The notes: generated by a model not told the origin, from the letters alone. 64,000 nt of DNA from Paralithodes platypus (GCA_032716605.1 CM064572.1:37774010-37838009); one strand, 5' to 3'. Counted from the stretch's first letter, positions 1-10,910 are shown. A program made the numbers and translations.

Positions 1-1312
1 GGAAAGACACCTCTTAGCTCTCTGTATTATGAGGGGTATAGGTATATAAACTATGCCAATTATTGTGTTGATTTATGTTATTACCATTTTTATTGTTACT
101 TTTGTTGACATATTAACCCCGCATACTGACTGACCTACTAACCTTAGACTAGTAAGAAAACCATCACCTCGCGCGATATTTTTCCCTAACCTTTGCATTA
201 CATAATCCAGCATGCCTTTTTCTTTCTAGTTTTTTCCTTCCACACGTCTTCTACACGCCTCGTCAGACACTACCTTCTCGGACTACAGTTCACATGGCTC
301 TATCCTTTTCCCGTTGCAACCAGGCGGTGTGCCAACTGTGCATGAATAGATGATGACCTCACCACACAACGGAAGCGCCAATGCCTTGCGTCGTGTGTTT
401 GCCTCAGGTGCGTGACGAACCCAGTCTATCACCATGATAATGATAATTGCACTGCCGCCTGATTACGCCTGCCCTACTTTGTTGACCACTATCTTGTCTG
501 TAATTTTCCTCTCTCTTGATTTTCTCTCACCTTGTCCACATGTAGCCTACGTGGGTATTTCCAGCCTGACCCAGGTGGCCCGACAATAGCAAACCAATTA
601 ACTCGGAGACCCAGCCGCCGAGTCCGTGTCATGTCATGGAGGGACACCTGCTTCCCCCCCTCCTAGACCCCGCCATACGGGACCACTGGGGCGCCCGCGG
701 TTAGCAACCACCTGTGTACGCATGCAGGCACATCTGAGGTATTACAGGACTTGTCAATTAAGATCACCAAGGCCTACAGGCACGAGAGAACTGTTCACTT
801 CTTTTCCCCTCTTTTCCTTCCTACCTAAAAGTAACTACTTATAAGAAGTCGGACAATTAGCCAGCTGACCCTTCTGGGCGAGGTGCTCCGCCCCCAGCTC
901 CATGGACAACAAAATATGACAGGGGCCTCTTGCCACACTTGCTATTATTTATTCTTATATATTTGGTGTGTGAACTAACACTATTATCTACTCCAGAGCA
1001 TTGGGAACGAGGGGCCAAATTACCAGACAATGACTCCACAGCTCCTACACAGCTGCCCCCCCCCTCCCCCCCCCCCTGAATATGAGGGGGCCACCCCAGC
1101 CAAGGCAACACCCGCCTCCACTATCTTGCCAACTTGAAGAGCCTGTTAGCTCCAGCCCCGGAAGTTATGCATCCGCCTCCTCTCCACCCCCTGTAGTGGG
1201 CCCCCCTGTGGGGCTGCCCTTAGCAGACAAAGTTTTCCCTGCCCGGGACCCAACCATCCAGCAATGACAAAAATCACCAGCCCCTGGCCCCGGCAACACC
1301 GGGCCACCCTGC
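1..1312. other. Unassigned DNA, no gene recognised
   Basis: I find no protein family, RNA gene or known repeat here. Short open frames exist on both strands, but they are proline/serine-rich and change frame across C-rich runs (a long C tract lies near 1056-1076), so I treat them as chance. The last 100 bases are GC-rich and lead into the TATA-like box of the next entry, so part of this stretch may be the upstream region of an LTR. Confidence 0.5.
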
Positions 1313-1580
1313 TATATAAACCCCAAGAGGAGGAGAGAAGAACTAAGTACAAATATCGCTTTTTGACGAACGGCACCCCGCTCTGCTTGAAGACTGTTTC
1401 TACTCGCCAACCAGATTGCTGATAGACGACCGGCACCCCGAAATCTTCATAACATCTGCGACGTTGATATTATTTTTCTGGATCTTTATTAATCGTGGCA
1501 ACCCGCCGATTAATATAGAGACCTGTGATTAATAGATATCTACATACATAAGTGATTAAGGATTCATTGTTGGCGACTCC
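1313..1580 (+). promoter_or_regulatory. Possible LTR promoter and primer-binding site
   Basis: A TATATAAA box lies at 1313-1320. About 250 bp downstream, at 1571, is TGGCGACTCC, which starts with the TGG expected of a tRNA primer-binding site. It follows ATTCATTG, close to the CA that ends many LTRs. Two near-identical blocks (ACGAACGGCACCCCG and ACGACCGGCACCCCG) lie near 1369 and 1425. The order TATA, R/U5-like stretch, PBS-like site fits the end of a 5' LTR, but I find no second LTR, gag or pol in this orientation. It may be a relic or a coincidence. Confidence 0.25.
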
Positions 1581-1953
1581 TCTGCCACTTGAGTTCATAA
1601 CAACTTATATAGAGTGCAATCAGAACTAAGTACTAATAGCTAATTATTTCTGGCCACCCGGAATTTAATATAACTATTGTTACTAGTGTGTTATCTAATA
1701 TAATAGAAGTATTGAACAGGCATAATACCCCTACCTTTCAATATTATATTATATTAGACATATACTTGTACTTAACTCACAGAGATCTAGGGTAGAAAGA
1801 TCTGCTGTGTTAGAAGGGTCTATGCAAGACACTCTTCGGAGCACTTAGCATGAATAGATCCTTGGCACACTCCATCTGTGGCACCCTGCAGAGTGTGTGA
1901 CAAAAAGGGTAAAACCACCTGAGTTCATTGAACCTCTCATATGGATCAGAGAC

Positions 1954-2489
1954 AGTTGTTGTTGTTGTTGTTCCCCAGGCTGTCTGGCCGAACAGCCCCA
2001 AGGTCTCGAGCAAGGCCAAGGCCATAAACGAGTGCCCCCACAAAATCCTCCCTGCTTACCACTAACAAAGCCCGGGTGACCGAAGCGACTCCAAGGCAGG
2101 GAGCTGAGGAAGGTGCGGAAATGCCCGGGAAACCAAAGCCCCACTCAAGGCCCTGTGCCCCTCAGCAATTGTGAAGGGAAAGTTGAGGGGTAAGGAAAAA
2201 TGTGACGCTTTGGCACCCAATCTGCCAACTTCTAGGTTGGCAGTAGGGAGGTCAATCCACGGAAAAGACGCCGCCACTTGAGATCTAGAAGATATATAAG
2301 TAAAAGGAACAGTCAGAGTAAGCTATGGGTATGGCAGAGATCGCTCAGTTCTCACTCGGATAGACCAGCCCATCACCACATGACTAGAACCCAATCCTCT
2401 CAGCATCAGCTAGGAAAGGCCCTAGAAAGCCACCTTTGGCGGGGGGATAGCTCCCCTATTTCAACTCCTTTCGGGGTTGGGCACCCGCC
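1954..2489 (-). mobile_element. CAA-tailed short retroposon, copy 1
   Basis: This stretch closely matches 40498-41030 with scattered substitutions and small indels. Read on the minus strand it starts near GGCGGGTGCCC and ends in a (CAA)n tail (GTT repeats at 1955-1972 on the plus strand). The other copy has a clean target-site duplication, so this is a mobile unit of about 535 bp that moves by target-primed reverse transcription, a SINE or a short LINE derivative. Open frames inside it are not conserved between the two copies and are not taken as genes. Confidence 0.7.
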
Positions 2490-2499
2490 CAACAGTTAA

Positions 2500-4180
2500 G
2501 CCGAGTCCTTGAGTAGACTCTCCTTACGTTTGTTCGATGGGATGCTCCTCCGGCCTCAGCCAGAAGCATAACATTTAAGATCCTAGACCCGAGAGTACCT
2601 TAACTGGACTTCATCAACGGTTGATGGCCCACCTGTAACACTTCACCACACAACTGGACCCCCTGGAGCAGCCGAGAAGCCCCCGACGACATCAGATCAA
2701 GAGGAAAAGAAGATAACCCGACAGTGCACTATTCAGTATCATTGCATCAGTGTGGAGATACTGTGTTACCAAACCGTTGTATTTGCCTATGCTGACCTTG
2801 AAGTTATTTGCTAACCGTGAAGAGTGTTTCAAGTTCGATCCTAGAGTCCCCTGTTTCTTGCCAGAGATTTCGTGCTAGTAAATGTATTACGAGATAATTA
2901 CCGCGACAATATTTACCCTCAGCCACGACACAAGTTTTCCTAAGTTGTATGTTATGGTATAGATATTCTGTGATCCCGCAACTTAACCTAACAAGTGCGC
3001 ATGGGGGTAATTAGACACCTCTCCCTGTGCGCATGTATTTGAGGTGTTTCCGTCAATAAAATATTCATTGTACCATTAATAGCATTAATACTTACCCATA
3101 CGTGCCTATTATGGGTTGATTATAAAGGTATTAACCTGAAACAACAATAAAACGAGTGAAAACAGCGTTTGGATGGTCAAAATCGGAGATATAGCCCGCG
3201 AGTTGTATAATGTATGGGTGAGGCAAGCTGCTTTCCCGCCAATTTCCCCCAAGGCCACTGAGACACAGTCGATCAATACTCTCTCTCTCTCTCTTGCACT
3301 CGCTTGCCATCAGTGATGACAACGCCCTGCTCGCAACTCGCTAATGTTAGCACGAAAATATACCTCAGAATAAGGGAATAACAGGGAAAATAGGTGATAA
3401 CTGAAGGAGAGGAGGAAAGTGGGGAAGGAGGGGAGGTAGAGGACTGAGATTTTGCATGGCCCAGGGGCCAAAACAAAATAAAAAATAAAAAAATAAAAAT
3501 AATTGTTTTTTGTTTTTTTCGATGTCAAAAGTTGATTTTTTTTTCTCTGACTCTTAAGAGTCTTCCCGCAGTCCGCCGGGGGAACTCTTAAGAGTCTCCC
3601 GGCAGTTCCCGGGTTAAGGGATAGGTCGTAAAGCGAATTGATCTCAGTGACGATCTCCCATACGTGCATTAACATTTGATAAGTATACAAATTTAATTGT
3701 CTATTTACTCTGCCAGATCTTATAAAGTTGAAACTTGACGTTAGCCAACATCTAAATAAAATAACTAAGCCTTAGGCATAAGCAACGAACTGTACCAGAT
3801 ACTGCGAGATATGAACCAGTGCCCCCCTCGAGTGACTTTCTTTTCACTTCTTATCTTGTCCGTATCAGAAGAATAATACCTGAGATTCGGAAGTGGCAGT
3901 GCATACTCTATCCAGATCCACGCTTGTGCTCGGATAATTGAAAGACCAAGCTTTTACTACTGAACTTATTGCTTGTACCCATGTTCTCCAAAGTTAATTG
4001 ATTCTTTTTTCTATGCCGCGAGTGTGTTAATTAAATAAAGCTGTATTACAAATCACATTCTAAGATTCTACTTTATGTGTTCTATTGATTCCTTGTATGT
4101 ATGTATATGAAACCAGATATCCCAGTCTTGCAGAACTCACTTACGCAATCGTTAATCCTGAATAAAATCAGGGCATAACA
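2500..4180. other. Unassigned DNA with small repeats
   Basis: No gene is recognised. There is an AATAAA at about 3056, a short (CT)n near 3280-3293, an A/T-rich block at 3476-3545, and a GC-rich duplicated palindrome at 3549-3610 listed separately. The rest looks like decayed repeat DNA. Confidence 0.5.
3549..3612. repeat. Duplicated palindrome GACTCTTAAGAGTC
   Basis: A 14-bp perfect palindrome (3549-3562) recurs 35 bp later in 12-bp form (3584-3595). Both are followed by related GC-rich tails (TCTTCCCGCAGTCCGCCGGG and TCTCCCGGCAGTTCCCGGG). It is a two-unit tandem of about 35 bp, each unit able to form a hairpin. Function unknown; it may be a fragment of a terminal inverted repeat. Confidence 0.6.
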
Positions 4181-4182
4181 CT

Positions 4183-4530
4183 ATCTATCAATCTCTTCAT
4201 CTATCTATACACACAAATCCATTATTCCATCTATCTATACACAAAAATCAATTAATCTATCTATCAATCTCTTCATATATCTATACACAAAAATCAATTA
4301 TTCCATCTATCAATACACACAAATCAATTAATCTATCTATCAATCTCTTCATTTATCTATGCACAAAAAATCAATTAATGTATCTCAATCCTTCCATCTA
4401 TCTATAGTCTACAAAAAAAAAAAAAATCAATTAATCTATATCTCAATCTCTCCATGTATCTATCTATACGAAAACACAATCAATCTATCAATCTTTCCAT
4501 CCATCTATCTGTACAAAAAACTTATTCTCC
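4183..4530. repeat. ATCTATC-rich minisatellite
   Basis: Imperfect tetranucleotide ATCT runs are organised in a higher-order pattern of about 50-70 bp (CAATTAATCTATCTATCAATC, then CTTCATCTATCTATACACAA), repeated about six times with A-run length changes. It is non-coding; the small open frame through it reflects the repeat. Confidence 0.8.
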
Positions 4531-4625
4531 ACCTTTCCCAGACTACCAATTCAGGCCGCACTGTAGTTTATTATTATAGTTTAGAGTTAGACTGACAGGG
4601 CCCCAACTCTGCGTGAAGTCGGAAG

Positions 4626-4934
4626 TTAAGGGGAGATAGGCGTATTTATTTGATCATTTATGTACCTTTTTATGATTGTATTAGTTTCCACCCTAGACCT
4701 CCATCAAACTTTAAAGAAAACCCATTAGATCCCCTTTCTAGATTAATTTGTACATTTTTCGGTTGAAAAATTCTTCCAAAATTACAGGCTCACTGTCGTC
4801 CGCCAGAAAAAATATCTAAATAGCACGAAGGTCTTAATATTGACAACAAAATTGGGCGAAAGATCTTAAAATTCGACAAACTAATGGAACGAAGGTTTTT
4901 TAATCTCAAAACTAATATGCTAAACATGAGGGAG
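4626..4934. mobile_element. TTAA MITE family M3, left part (split by LINE)
   Basis: The unit starts TTAAGGGGAGATAGGCG at 4626, the family's terminal inverted repeat, and carries the family core (a TTTGTACATTTTTCGGT block, then TACAGGCTC...GCCAG, then GGTCTTAATATTGAC). It stops at AGGGAG (4929-4934), where the LINE begins. The missing right end is at 10240-10281. M3 units are about 330-400 bp, have no coding capacity and sit at TTAA. That points to a piggyBac-type transposase supplied elsewhere, which is an inference from target site and terminal repeats. Confidence 0.75.
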
Positions 4935-4963
4935 TACAAAGGAGTACAAAGGAGTACACAGGA
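4935..4963 (-). repeat. 3'-terminal repeat (TACTCCTTTG)n of LINE
   Basis: The 3' end of the LINE on the minus strand consists of a 10-bp unit, ACTCCTTTGT, repeated about three times up to the insertion point. Short 3' tandem repeats in place of poly(A) are normal for CR1/L2-group LINEs and are used when reverse transcription starts. The second LINE here ends in a different unit, so the two are different families. Confidence 0.7.
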
Positions 4964-5168
4964 AATCAAGCAACAACAGGTCTAGTGACCCTTCTAGGCT
5001 GCTTGTCCTCCAAAACACTGAGGATCAAGTGTCCAAACAGTGGTTTAGAGTGGGTAAGGGAACATTGGAAAGGGAACTACTGCCCTAGAACTAATATCCG
5101 TGGCAGGATTAGGAAGTTAGTAGGGGACAGATGGGTTAGTAACTGAGGGGGGGATAAAATAGAGTTAT

Positions 5169-8100
5169 TCATTTACAAACGCAGTCGTTTGATGCGAGAT
5201 ATTTGTCTATGCGGAGTTTAAATGAATCAACGGTGCTGCAGTCTATTACGCCTCGGGGAAGCCCATTCCACAAGTTGACAACTCGATTGAAGAAGAAATT
5301 CTTAGATTTGTGTGAGTTAAAAGATTTACCAATAATTTTGCAACCGTTTCCCCGCGTGTAATTAGATTGGTCGATAGTGAAGTACTTACTACAGTTCATA
5401 TTGTCGATGCCTTTGATGATTTTGAACACTTGAATTAAGTCACCTCTTAATCTGTGCTGGGTTAAAGGAAATAGATTTAATTCTCTAAGACGCTCTTCGT
5501 ATGGTTTGTTCTTTAGGCTAGGTATCATTTTGGTAACTCTACGTTGAACTCGTTCTAGCTTGTTTATATCTTTTTGGTAATAAGGGCACCAGGATTGAAC
5601 GCAGTATTCCAGAAGAGGGCGGACTAAGGAATTGTAAAGGGTTAGGATAACTTCCTTGGATTTATGCTCAAATGACCTGCCAATAAAGCCAATTATTTTG
5701 TTTGCCTTCTTAACAACTTCTGAACATTGTTGACTAGGTTTTAGGTACTCGATATTGTTACTACCAGATCGGTTTCTCTGTTTACATTCTTAAGCTGAGT
5801 GCCATTCATCGAATAGTTTGCTTTTCTCATTTAGGTATCCGATATGTAGTACTTTACATTTATCCGCATTGAAACTCATTTGCCAAATTTGGGCCCAACA
5901 TGACAATTTCTCTAGATTGTGTTGCATATCGTCAGCTTGTTTCTTTTGAGAGTACGCTATTTTGCAATTTTTGTATCGTCAGCAAATTTGGAGATTGTAA
6001 CAGGTGAGACCCTCATCTATGTCGTTGATGTAAATTAGAAAGAGAATTGGTCCTAGTACCGATCCCTGGGGTACCCCGCTACTTACATTGGTCCATTTAG
6101 ATGCCTTACCGTTTATGACTACTCTTTGCTTTCTGTCGCTGAGCCAATTTTTCTATCCATTTTCAAACACACCGTCTTGTATTCCATGCGCTTTTAGTTT
6201 TAGCAGTAAACGTTTGTGGGGAACTTTGTCAAAGGCCTTTTGAAAATCAAGGTATATAATATCTACAGCTTTACTCTCATCGTAGAGGTTAAGGATATCG
6301 TGGAAGAAGTCTAAGAGGTTTGTTAAACAGGAACGTTTTTTACGAAAGCCGTGTTGAGTATCTTTAAGTAAGTTATTTTCCTCTAAGTGATTTACGAGTC
6401 TGTCTCTTATGACCGTTTCTAACATTTTACATACAATTGGGGTTAAGCTAATTGGAGATTAGTTACTGGGTAGGGATTTGCTGCCTTTCTTAAATATTGG
6501 TGTTACGTTGGCTAGCTTCCACTGATCAGGCATAGTCCAAGACTGCAAGGATTCATTGAATAGCAATGTCAGTGGTTTGGAGAGCTCATCCTTAGCTTCC
6601 TTTAGAACTCTAGGCGAGATTGTATCAGGTCCAGGCGTTTTATTTACCTTGAGTTTATCTAAACAATTCAATACTTCTCTCTCTGTAACGGTTGATATTG
6701 CTTAGAAACATCTGAATTATCAATCTGAATCGGCGATGGTGTAGGGATATCACTGAGGTCTTCGGTTGTAAAAACTGATGCAAAGAAGGTATTGAGGGCA
6801 TTACTCATTTGTACTTCGTCTTTGGTGTATTCTCCATTTTCATCTACTAACGGTCCAACAGTTGAAGTAACTACTTTTTTCTTTCTGATATAACTATAGA
6901 ATTCTTTCCGGTTTGTTTTACTTTGATTCGCAACATGTAACTCCAGGGTCTTTTTACTTTGCTTAATTAATGTTTTGGCTTTGCGTCGTAGCTCTACAAA
7001 TTTTACCTGTTCTTCATCATTTTGTGAGGATTTTAATCTATCATTAGCAAATTTTTTAGCAAGCAGACATTCTGAAATATCTTTATTCCACCATTTGGGC
7101 TTATCATTATGGCCTGGACGCAGTATTTTCGATGGTATGCAGTCTTGCACTGCCTTAAGGTAAGTGGTTGTGAAGCACTCCCAAGATGTATTATGTCGTT
7201 ATTGTTAGTCGAGATCCTTCTTAAAAAACCCTTAATTTAGCGCTCACCAATAAGTCGAGTTAATAAAGCTGGACTATGTGGCGGCGCTCGACATAACTCG
7301 AGTGGCAATCCCAGCACGTAATGTTGCTGAGAGAGAGACAAGTGGTGGCAGGAGAGTAGCGAGCGGATGACTGCTCCAGACCACCGCGGCGAACCTACTG
7401 ACACGATCTCCATCCTTCTCTCACTCGCTATATAAGAATTGTATGGGGAAACTGCCTAATTACATGCTTTTTGCACTCGCGTTGCACGGTTATTGCAAGA
7501 AAACTAGCCATCATAAAAGGATCGTTATGGTGTCATGAAAGCTCTGTTATGCCCTTTCAGGATAGGTACTTGTTTTACGTTCTGGGTCTTATTTAGGCAT
7601 GCAAATGATCACGTAAACAGCCCTATTTTGGCTAAAAACACCCCGCTGGGCGGTACATATAAATAAACCGCATAGGCCGCTCTTAAGGTGTTAAGCTTTG
7701 ATTTAAGTTTATGAAAATTTGCTTTCTTGAAATTAGGGACTTTCTCAATGCTGCTATTTGATTTGTTACTAGTAAACTTTAAAGTGAAAGTTATCGTACG
7801 ATGGTCGCTGTTACTGAATTCATCACCAACATTCAAATTCTCTATTAATTCTTCTGTTGTTGCGAGTACAAGGTCAAGCACATTATTACCACGGGTCGGA
7901 GATTGTACAAATTGAAAAAGTGAACTCTCTTGCAAGTTAGCATAGAGGTCGTGTCCAGAGTGTGAAGTAAGAATATCGCCCCATTTTGTCACGGGTAAGT
8001 TGAAATCGCCAAGAATTACGGTATCTTGTATGTTAGTTATTTCTGCAATTTGTTCATAAATTTTCACTGTCAGTTTGCACTGATTGAGATGGGGGTCTGT

Positions 8101-8530
8101 ATAATAAAGCTAGTGTTATTTTAGTTCCTCGTTTATTATTTAATAGTACGTAAGATATGTCTATATTCGCAATTTGAGGTTTTAACATTAAGACGGGATT
8201 AAGACTTTCCTTTATAAAAAACAGAACTCCTCCTCCATTTCTATTGATCCAACTTTTCTCAAACATTGTATAACCAGGAAGCGTATATTCGGCTAAAAAG
8301 TCTCTGTCTTCCGTATTTAACCAAGATTCTGTAATGCCGATTATATCATAATGTTCTGTAAACACGATTTCCTCTAGATCTGAAAATGTATTGCGTATGC
8401 TACGAGCATTTACATAAAACACCTTAAGAGTATTAGAGTTGGATGTTACCGATTGTGCATTGTCTGAATTTTCAGTTCGTATTTGACTTACACTACCCTG
8501 GCTGGGGTCTGGTTGACCCCGTTTTTTCAA
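5169..8530 (-). pseudogene. LINE ORF2: endonuclease plus reverse transcriptase, broken
   Basis: The APE-like endonuclease starts at about 8530. NARSIRN, GITESWLN, RNGGGVLFFI and ALLYRPPS are seen before a frame break at about 8060. GDFNLPV and NSDHRTI follow, ending near 7695 where an M1 MITE interrupts. The RT region resumes at about 7220: the pre-RT block (KPKWWNKDI), KTPGPDTISPRVLKE, WKLANVTPIFKKG, QHGFRKKRSCLTNLL and YLDFQKAFDKVPH, in pieces at 7150-6668, 6671-6459 and 6425-6153. The palm segment with the catalytic Asp pair (about 6150-5530) is not open. The C-terminal domain (5528-5169) has the GDLIQVFKI and FFFNRVVNLWNGLP blocks usual at CR1-type ends. At least three frameshifts and one insertion make it non-functional. 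Confidence 0.9.
7221..7694. mobile_element. TTAA MITE family M1, copy inside LINE ORF2
   Basis: It is bounded by TTAA at 7221-7224 and 7691-7694. Taking out the unit with one TTAA lets the ORF2 reading continue, so it jumped in after the LINE. It matches 25099-25563, 39925-40406 and 58144-58628: a GA-rich stretch (GAGAGAGA), TTGCACTCG, TTGCAAGA, ATGGTGTCAT and AAAGCTCTGTTATGCCCTTT occur in the same order. Ends read TTAA...CCCTTA and, inverted, TTAACACCTTA. No open frame is shared among copies. Confidence 0.85.
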
Positions 8531-9486
8531 CGGAAATCCTTGACTGCATCGTTCAGCAGACGACCAAGACGTGCAGCTCCTACTTCATTGAGATGTACAC
8601 CATCTCCTGAAAACAAAGATTTATCACAGTAAAAATGATCCCACGTGTCGACAAAGCCGATGTCCTCCTCCCTGCAAAGTTTGGCTAGTCGGAGATTTGT
8701 ACTGGTAGCTATGTTGTAGAATCGGTTTTCTACATCAATCCGGGGAACAATTCCGGAAATTAAGATTCTATTAGATTTTTCCTTGTAGGATCTGATCAGC
8801 CGCCGGTACTTGCAAAGTAGTTCCTCTGACCGCGTCCGTTGGACATCGTTAGATCCAACGTGGATGACGTACGTAGTGCTTGCGGGGGCGAGCCTGGAAA
8901 CCTCTTCCACAGCCGCAACAATGTCGTCCACGCCGCCACCTGGGATACAGAATCGCTTTCTGGTCCTGGGTGCCCTGGCGCAGAACTCGGTTAGTTGGCC
9001 ACGGATCATGGAGTCGCCCACAAGCCAAACTTCTTCCGTTTCCTCTTCCTCGTCAATAGCCAGAATTTTGAAGCGGTTTTGGCATGTTGTCGGGATGACC
9101 TTCCTGGTACTGGTACTGGGATGCACATTGTTTCTCTCTAACTGAAAATTGTCCTGGGGGGGAGTGAGAGTAGAGTCATTATTATTTTCTGCAACATCTA
9201 AGGTAGCTGCTGGTGTGGGTACCGGTACCGGTACTGTATGCACTGGAATGGCGGTTGACATCGTAGTGGTTTCTTGGGCCGAGGGCACTCCTACGTTGAG
9301 TGTGGCAAATTCTTGAAGGGATTCAAGCTTCGTAGTCAGGGCATCGATCTTGCGGTGAGCTGCATTCAATTCATCCGCAATCTTCTCTCGGAGCTGACAA
9401 AATCTACAAATTTGGACATCAGTATCAACAAACATGGTAGGGCCAAATTTACCGGAACAACTCGTGCAGGTTCGTTGCGGCGCCAT
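8527..9486 (-). CDS. LINE ORF1 protein with SGNH/GDSL-type esterase domain
   Basis: This is an intact 319-residue frame from the ATG at 9486 (MAPQRTC). An in-frame extension to 9603 lies in the repeat monomers and is probably untranslated. Residues 7-30 hold two CxxC pairs (CTSC and CRFC), a zinc-ribbon-like arrangement; residues 31-60 look like a coiled coil. After a low-complexity linker rich in Pro/Val/Thr, residues 155-319 form an SGNH hydrolase: GDS at 157-159 (nucleophile Ser), GSND at 211-214, and DGVHLN at 295-300 with the catalytic Asp and His. ORF1 proteins of this kind occur in CR1/L2-group LINEs, where they probably bind RNA or lipid in the retrotransposition particle. All catalytic residues are present and the frame is unbroken, unlike ORF2. 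It ends next to the ORF2 start. Confidence 0.9.
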   Translation of the reverse strand: MAPQRTCTSCSGKFGPTMFVDTDVQICRFCQLREKIADELNAAHRKIDALTTKLESLQEFATLNVGVPSAQETTTMSTAIPVHTVPVPVPTPAATLDVAENNNDSTLTPPQDNFQLERNNVHPSTSTRKVIPTTCQNRFKILAIDEEEETEEVWLVGDSMIRGQLTEFCARAPRTRKRFCIPGGGVDDIVAAVEEVSRLAPASTTYVIHVGSNDVQRTRSEELLCKYRRLIRSYKEKSNRILISGIVPRIDVENRFYNIATSTNLRLAKLCREEDIGFVDTWDHFYCDKSLFSGDGVHLNEVGAARLGRLLNDAVKDFR

Positions 9487-10239
9487 GACGATATAATCAC
9501 AATATGCCCTGAAAATCACACAATATGTAGCAATTTTATGGTAGCAAAATGGTACAATTAAAGCCAGAAAATCACAAAAAAATGTATTAGCCATGTGATA
9601 CAATTAATTCCTGAAAATCACACAAAATTTTGTTAGCTATATGATAAAATTAATATGCCTGTAAATCACAAACAATATGTTAGCAATAGAACACAATTTA
9701 TGCCTGAAAATAAAACAAACATTTATGTTAGCAATATGACACAGTTAAAGCCTGAAAATCACAAATGGACTAGAAATTTGTTACAAAATTTACTGGAAAA
9801 AAAAGTGGGAGATGGTTAATGTAGCCTAGTGAGAAAACTGGAAAACAGTATACAGTACAGTAACACAAAATATTGGTTAGCAATATGGTACAATTAATGC
9901 CTGTAAATCACAAAAAGAATATGTTGATCACAAAAAGAATATGTTAGCACTAGAACACAATTTTATGCCTGAAAATAAAAATAAAATTATGTTAGCAGTA
10001 TGACACAGTTAGGCTAATGCCTGTATATTAGTTTATACAGTGGTCGACACAATAATAATAATAATGGAGTTAGTAATATCCCTGGCAAGAGTGTGAGAGG
10101 CCTATTATTATGGTGACAAGTATCTGAAATGCGATTAATAAATAGGCTATCAAAAAGTATTACAGTAACTAAATTATTCTAACCCAATATTAAAACTATC
10201 TTGACAAATGTTAGTGTGTGCGATTTATATAGATAACCA
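9487..10239 (-). repeat. LINE 5' UTR with tandem monomers of about 48 bp
   Basis: Blocks of the form TGCCTGAAAATCACA, then a TATGTTAGCAATA-type segment, then ACACAATTA recur near 9507, 9562, 9609, 9657, 9703, 9751, 9898, 9966 and 10018, a spacing of roughly 46-57 bp. The array lies entirely between the ORF1 start and the 5' insertion boundary of the LINE, so it belongs to the element. Tandem 5' UTR monomers act as promoters in mouse L1; a similar role here is inference. Confidence 0.7.
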
Positions 10240-10281
10240 AGGGAGAAGGGGATCCAGAGAAAGCGACTACCTCTCCCTTAA
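10240..10281. mobile_element. TTAA MITE family M3, right end of the split copy
   Basis: This stretch starts with the second copy of AGGGAG and continues through the usual right end of M3 (GGGGATCCAGAGAAAGCGAC, then CTCTCCCTTAA), closing in TTAA at 10278-10281. It completes the unit that starts at 4626. Confidence 0.75.
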
Positions 10282-10525
10282 GGCTCTACAATTTTGAGGC
10301 GTAAAACAAGTATTAGGGACTTGCAATTACAATTAAATATACAAGAAGCATATTGCCACATATACAATTTATTTACACCTTGCATGTTTGCTTTATTATA
10401 CAGTTTTATAAGACAATGAGGATTTGAGGTGGAGATTTTCTAGACAAAAATAAATGGATCACTTTTTTCAGTACACGTTAATGCACTCTAATATTTTATT
10501 CTGGCTATTATTAAACGATATTATT

Positions 10526-10781
10526 GATACATTTGTACATTTTTTGGTAGACAAATGTCCCGGCCGAAGGCCGCTTCCTCTTATAATTACAGGCTCGCTA
10601 TCGCTCGCCAGGAAAAAATCGACACCTAAATGGCACGATAGGTCTTAAAATTGATAACAAAATGGAGCTAAAGGTGTTAAAATCGCCAAACTAATGGGCC
10701 GAACGTCTTAAAATGTCAAAACTAATGGGACTAGACGCGAGGGAGAAAAAGGGCCCAGAAAAACGACCCATCTCCCCTTAA
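10526..10781. mobile_element. TTAA MITE family M3, 5'-truncated copy
   Basis: The core motifs are present in order: TTTGTACATTTTTTGGTAG, CCCGGCCGAAGGCCG, GGCTCGCTATCGCTCGCCAG, TTGATAACAAAATGG, then the right terminal repeat CCCATCTCCCCTTAA ending at 10781. The left terminal repeat is absent. CCCGGCCGAAGGCCG and the GCTCGC...GCTCGCC block are themselves near-palindromes. Confidence 0.8.
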
Positions 10782-10859
10782 TGCACTACCAATGACTGAA
10801 AGGCGTATAATTCACAAATTAAGGCTTTGAGGTGTAAAACAAATATACCTCAGAGTTGA

Positions 10860-10862
<3 letters not shown>

Positions 10863-10908
<46 letters not shown>
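10863..10908. repeat. (AG)n microsatellite
   Basis: A pure AG dinucleotide run of about 45 bp. Confidence 0.95.

Positions 10909-10910
<2 letters not shown>

Larger units (their letters stand above)
4935..10239 (-). mobile_element. Full-length CR1/L2-like LINE
   Basis: In minus-strand order this element has a roughly 750-bp 5' UTR of tandem monomers, ORF1 (zinc-ribbon-like plus SGNH esterase), ORF2 (APE-type endonuclease plus reverse transcriptase), a short 3' UTR and a terminal short repeat. It is flanked by AGGGAG at 4929-4934 and 10240-10245, a 6-bp target-site duplication. Removing it rejoins the two halves of an M3 MITE. An M1 MITE (7221-7694) sits inside ORF2. Esterase-type ORF1 plus APE endonuclease is typical of the CR1/L2 group. 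ORF2 is inactivated by frameshifts and the MITE. Confidence 0.9.

Noticed and set aside
626..844. 72-residue open frame
   Set aside because: Pro/Arg/Ser-rich with no motif; overlaps other chance frames; no splice or start evidence.
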